Shown in pieces: positions 54,900 through 64,000 of a stretch of 64,000 bases of DNA. This DNA comes from Psococerastis gibbosa (lineage: Eukaryota > Arthropoda > Insecta > Psocodea > Psocidae): contig OZ020491.1 in NCBI GenBank assembly GCA_963971405.1, forward strand, positions 27,861,019 to 27,925,018, written 5' to 3'. Position 1 is the stretch's first letter; every line of letters starts with the position of its first letter. The position numbers and the translations under genes were made by a program. The notes beneath the pieces are model-generated. The model saw only the letters and a program-made list of their open reading frames with translations. It was not told where the DNA came from and did no database searches.

Positions 54900-55432
54900 A
54901 AAGTCGATTTTCACGAGTAATATCGATCGTAGAGCCGTCAAAAATGTCCATTAAATTATTGGAAATGCTCCTCTACACTTCGATATATGACAGGCAGTTC
55001 TTGTACTTTTTCCTCGGGGGACTACCGCACCAACCGTATTTGGTACAAATCAAGTTCAATAATTGTGGCCAATCTGTGTTAGGTGGCTATTCCACCGACA
55101 TCGTTTTTCAATGTGATTGTGCATGACGTGGTAGCAGACATCATTAATAAGTCTCTGCCATATTTTAAGGAGACTATAATGTTGATACTTAACTTATCTA
55201 TTATAAATTAAGTTATAATACTGTAGAGACTTATTAATGATGTCTGCTACCACGTCATGCACATCCACATCGAAAAAAAGACGTCGGTTGTCTTTGAAAG
55301 AGGTACAAATCATACACCAAAATGCTCAGACAAATGTCTTCTGCTTGTCCTGATATTTTAGACAGCTCTACGGTTGATATTTCATTAGATAATTGATTTT
55401 TACACTTATAAGGCTTTTCCCCCCTCTTTCTT
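54900..55432 (+). repeat. dispersed repeat C copy, split by a MITE
   Basis: ATCGTAGAGCCGTCAAAAAT to GGCCAATCTGTGTTA, then the MITE at 55082-55289, then GAAAGAGGTACAAATC to TATAAGGCTTTTCCCC, directly against the ATRIP-like stop codon. Confidence 0.7.
55082..55289. mobile_element. palindromic MITE inserted in repeat C
   Basis: Starts GGTGGCTATTCCACCGAC after TTA inside a copy of repeat C (flanks CCAATCTGTG and GAAAGAGGTAC). The uninterrupted repeat C copy at 45988 gives the empty site with TTA. The right end has decayed. Confidence 0.8.
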
Positions 55433-58400
55433 TTAATCAATAGAGCTAGACTTACTCCAACCATTGGACCCCAAATTCGACAACTGCGCGTCATACTCGG
55501 CTATGAGCCACGTCGCATACTCTTTCGGTACAGCCGCCATCTTGTCCAAAATTCCCGAACTTTTCAACGTAAACGGCAGTAACTTCATCGAATCACACCT
55601 AAATTTTTTCGCACTTCTTTTCGCCGCCTCCCTCAACACCGTCACAGCCTTCTCTACTAAATTTCTACACTTCAAACGCTGCCCGTCCTCGACTAATACC
55701 AAAACTAACATATGCGAATAGCATTCCGTTAAATCACAACACTCATCGTTATCGCGCAGTAACCAGCTAGGAGTCTCATTCGTGTTAAAAAGTACTAATT
55801 GATACCAAGTTGTAAATTTCTCGGTGATGTCTAATAAAGCTTCGCGGTTTCGACACAGGTGCGCTAGTGTTCTAATTTGGATCTGAAGCAGTTTGAGCGG
55901 GCAGGCTTCCGTGTTGAAAAACATGGCTTGCTTTAGTTTGGAGTCCATATAGAGGGCGCAGCTGTCAGCCGGGCTTTTTCTGCACATGTCGTGGAATACT
56001 GCGTAGTGTGATGCCGCAGTGAAGGTAGCGATAACCTGGCCGAGGACGTCTAGTTTTGGACGGCAGTATATAATGGAATCTATGATTGATTTTATTAAAA
56101 TAAGTGATTCTTCGGGTAGCTTCTCATCTGTGAAAACAGAAAAATGAAGGAATAATATCATATAATCTCTCTTTATCTAAAATAAATAAATAACGACTTT
56201 ATTTTTACCTGGGCGAACCATAAGACTCGAAAATCTTCTATATGCTAACCCAGACAAGGCAAGGAATGTTAGTATTACAATAATCAAGATTCTTAAGACT
56301 AGTGTTGTTAGTATTGTCCTAAAGTTTCCCTAATTCAATAAAAACACAAACAAAAACGAGAAAAACAACGATAAGAATAATAAGAAGAACTAAAAACAGC
56401 ATGGACTGTGCTATAGTGTCGAAAGTTGGGGGCAGCCTTATTTCGCTAAGAGAACCAACTTTTCTGCCATGTGTGCGTTATGGCAAAGCATTCTCACAGA
56501 TTCACGATTTAGTGATTTTGAACGTAGACCGTTTGTCGGTGATAATCCATTTTTGGGGCCTTTTCAGATTATTTTGTGTGGATGCTATAATTTTACGAAC
56601 CATTAAACATAGAAACAGTAGTGATTGTTGTCCACCTTTCTAAGTAGAAACCGCGCCAGAAGAGATTTCACTTTGTGTCCTTCTGGTTACACCTATCCTT
56701 AGCTCAAGCATCTGTGTCAGCACCTGGACTAAGTCCTGGTTTTGCTTCGCTACAGTCCTGGAAGCATTTATCCCCATATCGTAGTCGCTCACTAAACGTC
56801 TCAAAAACTTACCAAGCCCTATCAAACCTACAAAAGTTTGCTCATTCTGACAGTTTTCTGGCAGTCCCTATATACTTGGTTGTTGGAGCCATAAAAAAAA
56901 AAACAGGACCAAAATGCAGAGTATTCAGATTCATCACTGTGACAAGTTGCTGCAAGTCAGTGATCCCAATAAGAATGCCAATGACATTCAACAAAGTTCG
57001 GGAAGATATAGATGCTTACAAAGTGACGGATGGGAGAAGTGAACAGCATGCTACCCCAGTAAGCAAGAGGCTCGGGTACAAATCCCGTTTCTGTCAATCA
57101 TTCCTTAGGTGGCTATTCCACTGACGTCGTTTTTCAATGTGAATGTGCATGACGCGGTAGCAGACATCATTAATAAGCCTCTGCCATATTTTAAGGAGAC
57201 TATAATGTAGATACTTAACTTATCTATTATAAATAAAGTTATAATATGGTAGAGACTTATTAATGATGTCTGCTACCACGTCATGTACATTCACATTGAA
57301 AAACGACGTCGGTGGAATAACCGCCTTATCTTTCTTTAACTGTAGGTATTGTTTTCACATTAATTGATGTCAACCCACTCCAGCTACAAGCGTCAATAAG
57401 CAACCTGAGATATGATTTAGAGGTGTGTCGTACTTACTGGAGTCGTTCTTAAGAACGGCTCTTGAGCCATGAACTGGTTGAACCGGTTCCTGACTACAAA
57501 AATATTAGCTTCATGAAGAACGCAATGCAAGAACTTACGTAAAATATGTCTTTACTCCACTGAAAAATAACGATTGTTGAGAATCAAATACTCTACTTTC
57601 AAATGTAAGAAAGAACGGGGAGCCCGTAGAAATTCCCTTCTACGAACGCTAACCATTGGCGAACTGGTTCTAGGAACTGCATAGAGAACGATCAACGTCC
57701 ACCAGTGCTGGGTTTGAGCCGAAGCCATGAACCGGTTCTTAAAAGAACGCATAACAGCCGTTCCACACGTGAACTGAGAACGCAAGTTCCCGAGAAAACC
57801 AAGAACGGCCCACCTCTAATATGATTATCATTGACAGAATGCAGTGAGCCAGTCTTACCCTTAGTTTGTAAACTATTCTCCCGCCTAGGCGGCTATTCCA
57901 CCGACGTCGTTTTTCATTGTGCATGTGCATGACGTGGTAGTAGGCATCATTAATAAGTCTCTTCCATATTATAACTTAATTTATAATAGGTTAGTTAAGT
58001 ATCTACATTATAGTCTCCTTAAAATATGGCAGAGACTTATTAATGATGTCTGCTACCACGTATTATTATTATTATTATTTAGAGGGTTGAGCTGACATAG
58101 GTCTGGGGACCCTTTGAACAGCATAATTATTGGGATCACATCCCAATCATTCAAACTATGCCCTTAGCCAATTAATTAACTGTTGAAAAACAGCAGCTTA
58201 ACCTTGTTAGCGAAGACAACCATGTCCTTCAATGGCAAGTCAATCAGATCGACTTGGTCGATGTAGGCAGCCCCAAAACAGTCCAACCGCGCCCGCCACA
58301 GGGCTGGACAGTGCCCAACCACGTGCTCCGCGGTTTCGTCAGACTCATTGCAGTGCCGGCAGATGGTAGGACCTTCATGACCCAATTTGGCCATGTGGGC

Positions 58401-61400
58401 TCTGAACAAACCATGCCCAGTAACCAGGGCTGCGGTCGTTCGAGCCGTCTCTCTACCGACATTCAGTTTATGTAACCCCCATCCCTGCTACCACGTAATG
58501 CACATGCACAATGAAAAACGACTTCGGTGGAATAGCCGCCTAAGCAAAACTTACCTTTAACATTAAACAGTGACTGAAGAAACATCAATATGGCAGCAAG
58601 TACTCCACTAAACTCAATCGGTCGCATAACCCTTCCAATGAGTTTGACAACGTCTTTGAGCATTTCCAAAACGTCTATCGCCGCGTAGTAGCCCAACGTC
58701 TCTCTATAAACGCTCATAACACATGCACAGATCGCTAACGATCTTCTCGCCTCCACTCCCCGCTCCTCCGGATTGAACAAGCGATCCCTCAAAAGATCCT
58801 GCACACGCAACGGAATACCACACGTTGTATCGTTGACCAGCTCCTCTTCCTTTTTTGAGTTTACTCTAATCGCTGATAAGTATTTAAGAACATTTCTTAA
58901 TGATGAAATAATTTCTTTAGTAGTGTCTAAAATACTTGTGCACGCTGAATAGTACTGGAGACTGTGCTGTGTTAGAAGAGTTACGTAGGGGTAAATTTCA
59001 TGTAATTTCGTTGTCAACGTTGGCAAGCCTGTCCATTTAAATTTGTCGTGTCTTAAGTGCTCCAAGCCGTCAGTTAATAAAGGTGTAGTGTCATACATGA
59101 GCACTACAGATTTTTCTTTTAATTGTTTGAAAAACTCTGGCACTATTATCGCAGCAAATTTATCACCGAGGCGGTTTGACGTTATTTTTTCTCCATTTCT
59201 GTCTGGTAGCGTAGCTTTTTCTGGCTGTACAGGAATAGGTCGATTAGATGGTTGAGGGTCGTCGAAGAGATCTTCCTCGTTGATAGCGGGTACAATAACA
59301 CGTTCGATTAATCTGACTTTGGGACTTCTTAATTCGAGTTCTTTTACTGTAGCCGTAAGGTGTTTGACTTCCAGATTTTTGAATTCTAATTCCCCTGCAA
59401 TATTAAAACACGTATTTACGACTCGGTGGACAAATGCATATTCTGCTGGCAGATGTGTCGAGATATCGGACATTGGAGTAAATTGGTAAGTGCAAAAAGC
59501 TGATTATTCTGCAACAGTGTATTCACTATTTATCTACTGCTGCAGGCTGATCATGGCTTTATATCATGGTTATAAATAAACCCCGGTATTATAATCGCCA
59601 TGATCAGCCTGCTGGTGAACGGCCTTTCCCTAGACACACCAGCTTACTGACGATAACATCTCGACGATAACAACGTTTTCTACAAAAATATAAGGTAATC
59701 AATTTTTATGGGGTATCATTATCAGTACCGTAATCAAATTGAATAAAACGCATTTACAATTCATAAGTCAGGACAGGTAGAGTAGTGGTACGGACTTAAG
59801 CCCGAAACGTAGCTAGTTCGAGTCTCACATTTGCTACATTTTCTGGCCTTGCTTCGGAGGGCAAGTAAAGGTTGAGTGTAAGGGAGAGCATCATAGCATA
59901 GCTTTGCTAGGTTGCCTAAGTAATAGAACAATAGTTATTATCTTCTATTATATTATAATTTATATATGATATACTGTATATAGCTTAACTGCTTAATGGC
60001 TGTGAGACATGGTGCATACACGAAAGAAGCAAAAATAAGCTGGAGGCTTTCGAAATATGGTGCTATAGGAGAATGTTGAAAATATCTTGGAGAGACCACA
60101 AAACGAAGGATGAGGTAATTCAAAGGGTAAACGATAAAAGATCCCTAATTACCTCCATTTCGGTGAGAAGAGCAAAATGGATGGGTCACCTGATCATACA
60201 GGAAGGACTCTTAAGCACCATAATAGAAGGCAGAATCGAAGGCACCAATGCAAGAGGGCGACCAAGGAAGGCGTACGCAGAAGACCACAAGAATGATATG
60301 AGATGCGGAACCTACTTGGAACTCAAGAGAACGGCCCAAGACAGGGAGAAGTGGAGAAGGAGGTGGAAAGATTTGCTGCAAACCAATAGCTAGATTGCAA
60401 CTAAAGAAGATAGCTTAATATATTATTTTAATTATTTATTTTCTTTCTATTTAGAGAGCTGAGAGACCAACGTAAAAACCAAGACATAGGACAAGAGATG
60501 AGAACCCGGGACGTACTGGAGAAACTCAGAGAAAAGAGGCTGAACTGGTGGGGACACGTACTACGTAGAGACGAAAACCACCTAGTCAAAAGAGTAACAA
60601 ACCGGGAGATACAAGGAAGAAGACCACCAGAGAGGCCGAGAGTTACACTGGGAAGAAAGAACGCCAGGGATATGAGAAGTTTGGGGCTCTCCACCGAGGA
60701 GGCACAGGACAGGACTGTGTGGAAACGCTGCTGTCGTGCCGCCGACCCTCCATACGAGGCGCGGTAAAAGTAAGTAAGTATTTTCTTTCTATTTAGAGTA
60801 TAGGAGGGAAAACGTTAGATGGTTTCTAACATTACTATCATCGCCCCTTTTGTCTAAAAAAATCAAATGTAATGGTAAAGAAGGTCATACCTGCATACAG
60901 ACAGATACAACATTTGACAATAGGAATCGTTATGAAAGCCTAAATATATATTCATATTAGATTCCAGGACCAATACGTCAAACTTATTTTTATCAAAACT
61001 AACAAAATGCCATAATTTTTAATATTATACAGAACATATGTCATGCAAAATAAATAAATAAATCTACTACCTTGGAATGCCTGAACCTTTTGCTTCAGTT
61101 CATGAACCTCCGTCCTCTGCTTTTCTAACAATTCCGAGTCCCTTCGCGTTTGCTTCAACGCATCTTCTTTTAATTTTGCTCGAAGTATTGCCACTTCGCC
61201 TTCCTTGGTTTTCAATGCTTCCCTCAGTCTTAATATTTTTTCATCTTCGAAAAGGTCATTTTCTACATTTCTTGAAATTCCCGAGATCCCGGAAACACGC
61301 CAATGGCTCCCGTTTCTAATTGTTGGAGCACAAAAACTGCTACTGGGTTTCGTTGAGTTTGGAGGCATCTGTGATGTCTCTACAATTGCGCAAACCTCTT

Positions 61401-61503
61401 CTAATTTTTCATCAAAGTCATCACCCCAATCATCAAGAGTTATCACTTCGGACTCTACTTTGGGTCTTTTCCGCTTGTGAGTATTTTCTTCCGCCATACC
61501 CAT
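55433..61503 (-). CDS. ATRIP: ATRIP-like ATR-interacting checkpoint protein, three exons
   Basis: Exons 61503-61071, 59499-58555 and 56127-55433, phases 1 and 1 agree, about 690 aa. Evidence for ATRIP: an N-terminal KRPKVE basic stretch, then an acidic LDDWGDDFDEKLEEV segment like the RPA-binding motif, then a coiled coil with KEGEVAILRAKLKEDALKQ, close to the GEI-ILRDSL coil of ATRIP that binds ATR, and a long helical C-terminal region. ATRIP brings ATR kinase to RPA-coated ssDNA in the nucleus. The exon 2 acceptor is the weaker AATAATCAG, chosen because the CAG a few bases upstream leads into a stop. The C-terminal half is not recognisable by eye, so another coiled-coil nuclear protein is possible. 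Confidence 0.7.
57108..57325. mobile_element. palindromic MITE in ATRIP-like intron 2
   Basis: Ends GGTGGCTATTCCACTGACG / GTCGGTGGAATAACCGCC, flanked by TTA/TTA, with the core (ACGCGGTAGCAGACAT on the left arm). Confidence 0.85.
57418..57818. mobile_element. hAT-like MITE in ATRIP-like intron 2
   Basis: Ends TAGAGGTG / CACCTCTA with a perfect 8-bp duplication ATATGATT (57410-57417 and 57819-57826). Interior is rich in AGAACGG / CCGTTCT palindromic motifs. Confidence 0.93.
57888..58540. mobile_element. palindromic MITE interrupted by a LINE tail
   Basis: Ends GGCGGCTATTCCACCGACG and the reverse complement; the right arm is interrupted at 58063-58485 by a 5'-truncated LINE. The element ends 14 bp from the exon 2 donor of the ATRIP-like gene. 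Confidence 0.85.
58063..58485 (-). mobile_element. 5'-truncated non-LTR retrotransposon tail
   Basis: Flanked by a 12-bp target duplication TGCTACCACGTA (58051-58062 and 58486-58497). It encodes the C-terminal LINE zinc-binding region (GLFRAHMAKLGH, CRHCNESDETAEHVVGHCP) and ends in an (AAT)n tail on the minus strand. Confidence 0.9.
59764..59933 (+). mobile_element. diverged tRNA-Glu-derived SINE
   Basis: GTAGAGTAGTGGTACGGAC head, AGTTCGAGTCTCAC B box, shortened body. Lies in intron 1 of the ATRIP-like gene. Confidence 0.7.
59990..60393 (+). mobile_element. LINE ORF2 C-terminal fragment
   Basis: Open frame with LNGCETW, LEAFEIWCYRRMLKISWRDH, RRAKWMGHLI, GRIEGTNARGRPRKAYAED and a tail LLQTNS. 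In intron 1 of the ATRIP-like gene, orientation opposite to it. Confidence 0.88.
60455..60767 (+). mobile_element. second LINE ORF2 C-terminal fragment
   Basis: Frame LEKLREKRLNWWGHVLRRDE, EIQGRRPPERPRVTLGRK, RSLGLSTEEAQDRTVWKRCC. A different LINE family from its neighbour at 59990; the two may be nested. Confidence 0.85.
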
Positions 61504-61984
61504 TCAATCTGACAATATATAACATAAAATCAATACAATACAAAAATTAGAGTCCCTGACCAGCCAGAGCCGAATCGACCGTGTCAAATGCAAATAGCCA
61601 CCCGAGAGGGTTTTTGTACGAAAAAAGGAGGAGGCACTTAAAAAGTACAGCTCCTGGGGTCGTACTCATCCAAATTATATAGCGAGGCTTCAATAAGTCC
61701 ATTCTTAATGATTGTATGTTCTGAAATAAGCTGGATCCAACTGACTTACTAAAAATGGTAGCTCATTGTAAAGCCGGTGCGCAAGTATCGGATAAGAATC
61801 CCTCGACTTGTTTAGACGACACCTAGGCATATCAAACAATCAAACCCTTTCGCCAATCGTGTACTATAAGATTGTTATTTTAGTGACTGCTTTGTGGGTG
61901 AGAACAACTGCATGGATAGAGCAATGAATGTTTTATTTGCGTGCCTCTGAAATGTTTCTTCCACTAAAAATTGTTGTTGTTGTT
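61504..61984. other. upstream flank of the ATRIP-like gene
   Basis: Presumed promoter side of the minus-strand gene; no TATA box or conserved motif recognised. Confidence 0.4.
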
Positions 61985-62360
61985 TCTAACACTTACTCTC
62001 AGCATGTCTGCTTTAAGTAACCCTGTCAGCCTGGCGGGGGAGTGAGTCTGTTTGTTAACTTGAGGCACCCTTAGGGCAGACTCTTTCACCTCGAGGAAAC
62101 AGGAGTTGACTGACAGGGTGAACCTCCTCATTATAGTGGATTCCGAACCACTTGGGGAACATGGTAAAGTCACACGATTAAATCGGAGGTGACCAGGACT
62201 CGACACGCAGGGAGACTGGTATAGTCTCAGTGCGTTATCATGTCCCAACATGTTCCCCTGCCAACGCTGTGCACACTACCAAGTTCGCCGCAGTTTGAAA
62301 CATGCTCTACACTAATGGATTCAACATGGTAAGGCCGTTGGTAAATCTTTCACTAAATAT
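61985..62360 (-). repeat. dispersed repeat A copy
   Basis: Nearly full copy in reverse: CAGCATGTCTGCTTTAAG to AACATGGTAAGGCCGTTGG. Confidence 0.75.
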
Positions 62361-63951
62361 TCCCATAATCAATAAGTTAAAAATACAAAAAATTCGACAT
62401 AAAATGGCGTTAAAAATTATGTAACTATTGTAACTGGTATATTCCTTCGGAAAGGGGTTTCTTTAAGCTACGTAAACGAAATAAGTAAATGACGAAAGTT
62501 GGTGTAGCTTAAGGGAATCGGGAACCTTTTCAAATGATAGTGGGTTCCACAAAATGTGTACAATTGTAAAAATTTCGGGCTCAAGTGCAATTTCTTATAA
62601 GAAAGTACATGCTGTCAACCAATCAACACGTTAACGCCAGTTTACTAGGGGTACATTTTTAATTGACCTTAGGGATTTTTATACAATATAGACTCAAAAG
62701 TACTACTTCACTACGCAGCTTGTGTCTTTGTTGACAGCGCCGCGTCGGGTCGCACCCATAGTTAAACTCCTCACGTTTGATGATAGGTATCGGTGAAAGT
62801 CTAGTTAAGCTACCCCTAATAAATTAACAAAATTTAATTATTAATTAAATTAATAATAATTTACTATTTATTTAGCTTAAGAGAAACCCATTTCGGAAAT
62901 AATAAAATTAAAGGTCGGTGAAGCATAGTTTTTTACTTAGAGCCCATTTTCTATAGAATTTTTGCAATTGCAGGTATAAGCACTTATTGCTTAAATCAAA
63001 TTTTATGGAACACCTCAGAGGCATGCACATAAAACAATCCTTGCTTAAAACATAAATTATCTTCCCAATGGGACGCTTGCCTTCCACTATAAATGCATTT
63101 TCATCAAATTTGTTGAACCGCGGGGTATCCTTTCTAGACCTTAACCTAGGTATCAAACAGATAATAGTATCAAAATAAGTGACACTTTTATTTTTTAAGG
63201 AGTGCCCGTAGTCCGTTAGCGACTTAACGTGATAGTCGTGATACCTACCAACTGAATCACCGATTCACCGCGAAATCAATCATCAATAAAACCGAGCCAA
63301 TCCAACAACAATATCTTTCTCCATATATATTACCACAGTGTTAAACATCTTATTCAATAATCCCATTTTTTTCAACTTATTAGGCCCACGTATTCTAATA
63401 ATTGAATCAAAATTAATTAGGCATCTTTTTTAATTTAGACACTGTTTACAAACAAGCAAAAACAATATGGCACCCTTTAAATTTTTTTTCAGGTCAATCT
63501 TTATTAAATTTTAAAGTTTCTATTCATTTAGCTAGGAATACAATTTGAATAAATAATATATTATAATTTATAATATTTGTTGTAGGATTTAATTAATACC
63601 ATACATTTTAATGATTTTATCCGTTTTCAGTAGAGATGTACTTATTTGTTACTTGTAGTCCATGCTCCCGCCGAAAATATCGTTTGTTTACTAATCTAAA
63701 TATAGATAGAAGGGTGCTTCAGTATTTTATTCAAAAATTATTTTCAATTTAAAAAGTGATAGAATCAGTAAACTGAACTTTTTAACGAAGGTATCAATAT
63801 TTACCGTTGAATACTGTTGATACCCTGAGAAGTGTTTAACCAAAACTTAACAATTGGTTGTGCTCTAAAATAGCTAATCATAGCCGTTACCGGGCTAACC
63901 GGTTTATATACAAGTTATAACTGAACTGTCAGACAATATAAGTAGCTGGAA
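62361..63951. other. no confirmed gene
   Basis: An open minus-strand frame at 63156-62908 (MIPRLRSRKDTPRFNKFDEN..) is unassigned. The rest is AT-rich. Confidence 0.4.
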
Positions 63952-63979
63952 ATGGATGTTTCAATGGAAGAAGTGACAG
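63952..63979 (+). CDS. possible first exon of a gene running off the window
   Basis: ATG in a good context (GGAAATGG) opens MDVSMEEVT and reaches an ACAG|GTATGTTG donor at 63980. Too short to identify, and chance cannot be excluded. Confidence 0.3.
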
Positions 63980-64000
63980 GTATGTTGATTTAATTATTTA

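Noticed and set aside
56401..57124. Plus-strand frames of 80 and 149 codons
   Set aside because: They lie in ATRIP-like intron 2, have no recognisable domain, and the longer ends at a MITE.
2607..58540. Regularly recurring 16-bp motif considered as a CRISPR-like array
   Set aside because: Copies are kilobases apart, in inverted pairs within transposon ends; the genome is eukaryotic.

Overview
This is a eukaryotic nuclear sequence, AT-rich, with split genes bounded by GT..AG introns and intergenic and intronic space packed with transposon remnants. The proteins (a sulfonylurea-receptor-type ABC transporter, DHCR24, DENR, an ATRIP-like protein), the CR1/Jockey-type LINE and the short interspersed repeats fit an invertebrate, most likely an arthropod; the species cannot be named from the sequence.

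Five protein-coding genes can be reconstructed with matching splice phases. (1) A seven-exon ABCC/SUR-like transporter on the minus strand, 18503 down to 4363 (about 1659 aa), with one exceptionally long exon of 3.55 kb. (2) DHCR24 (delta24-sterol reductase), a single uninterrupted 495-codon ORF on the plus strand at 12619-14106, lying inside intron 3 of the transporter in antisense; its last ~120 bp of coding sequence plus 3' flank are tandemly copied three more times downstream. (3) A six-finger C2H2 zinc-finger protein on the minus strand, 40231 down to 32562, seven exons, about 337 aa. (4) DENR (density-regulated re-initiation factor) on the plus strand, 40812-46715, four exons, 183 aa, divergently paired with the zinc-finger gene across a 580-bp shared promoter region containing a perfect CRE palindrome. 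(5) An ATRIP-like checkpoint protein on the minus strand, 61503 down to 55433, three exons, about 690 aa. A possible first exon of another plus-strand gene starts at 63952.

Mobile DNA dominates the rest. A CR1/Jockey-type LINE with a full-length-looking ORF2 and a 5'-truncated ORF1 occupies about 18585-22540, just upstream of the first coding exon of the transporter. At least a dozen 5'-truncated LINE tails are scattered about. At least fourteen copies or parts of a strongly palindromic MITE family (3-bp TTA/TAA target duplications, Harbinger-like) share a 16-bp core although their outer arms differ; three are nested composites. At least six hAT-like MITEs carry 8-bp target duplications, and many have poly-G tracts next to the ends. 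A tRNA-Glu-derived SINE family has about a dozen copies. Two long foldback structures lie at 28037-28434 and 44975-45832. A 0.7-kb copy of the transporter's long exon sits about 40 kb away at 48503-49206 as a frameshifted fragment.

No CRISPR, operon or prokaryotic system is present. The most interesting points are the nested and tandemly eroding DHCR24 locus with a built-in empty-site control for a MITE insertion, the palindromic MITE family with its constant core, and the recent exon-fragment duplication.
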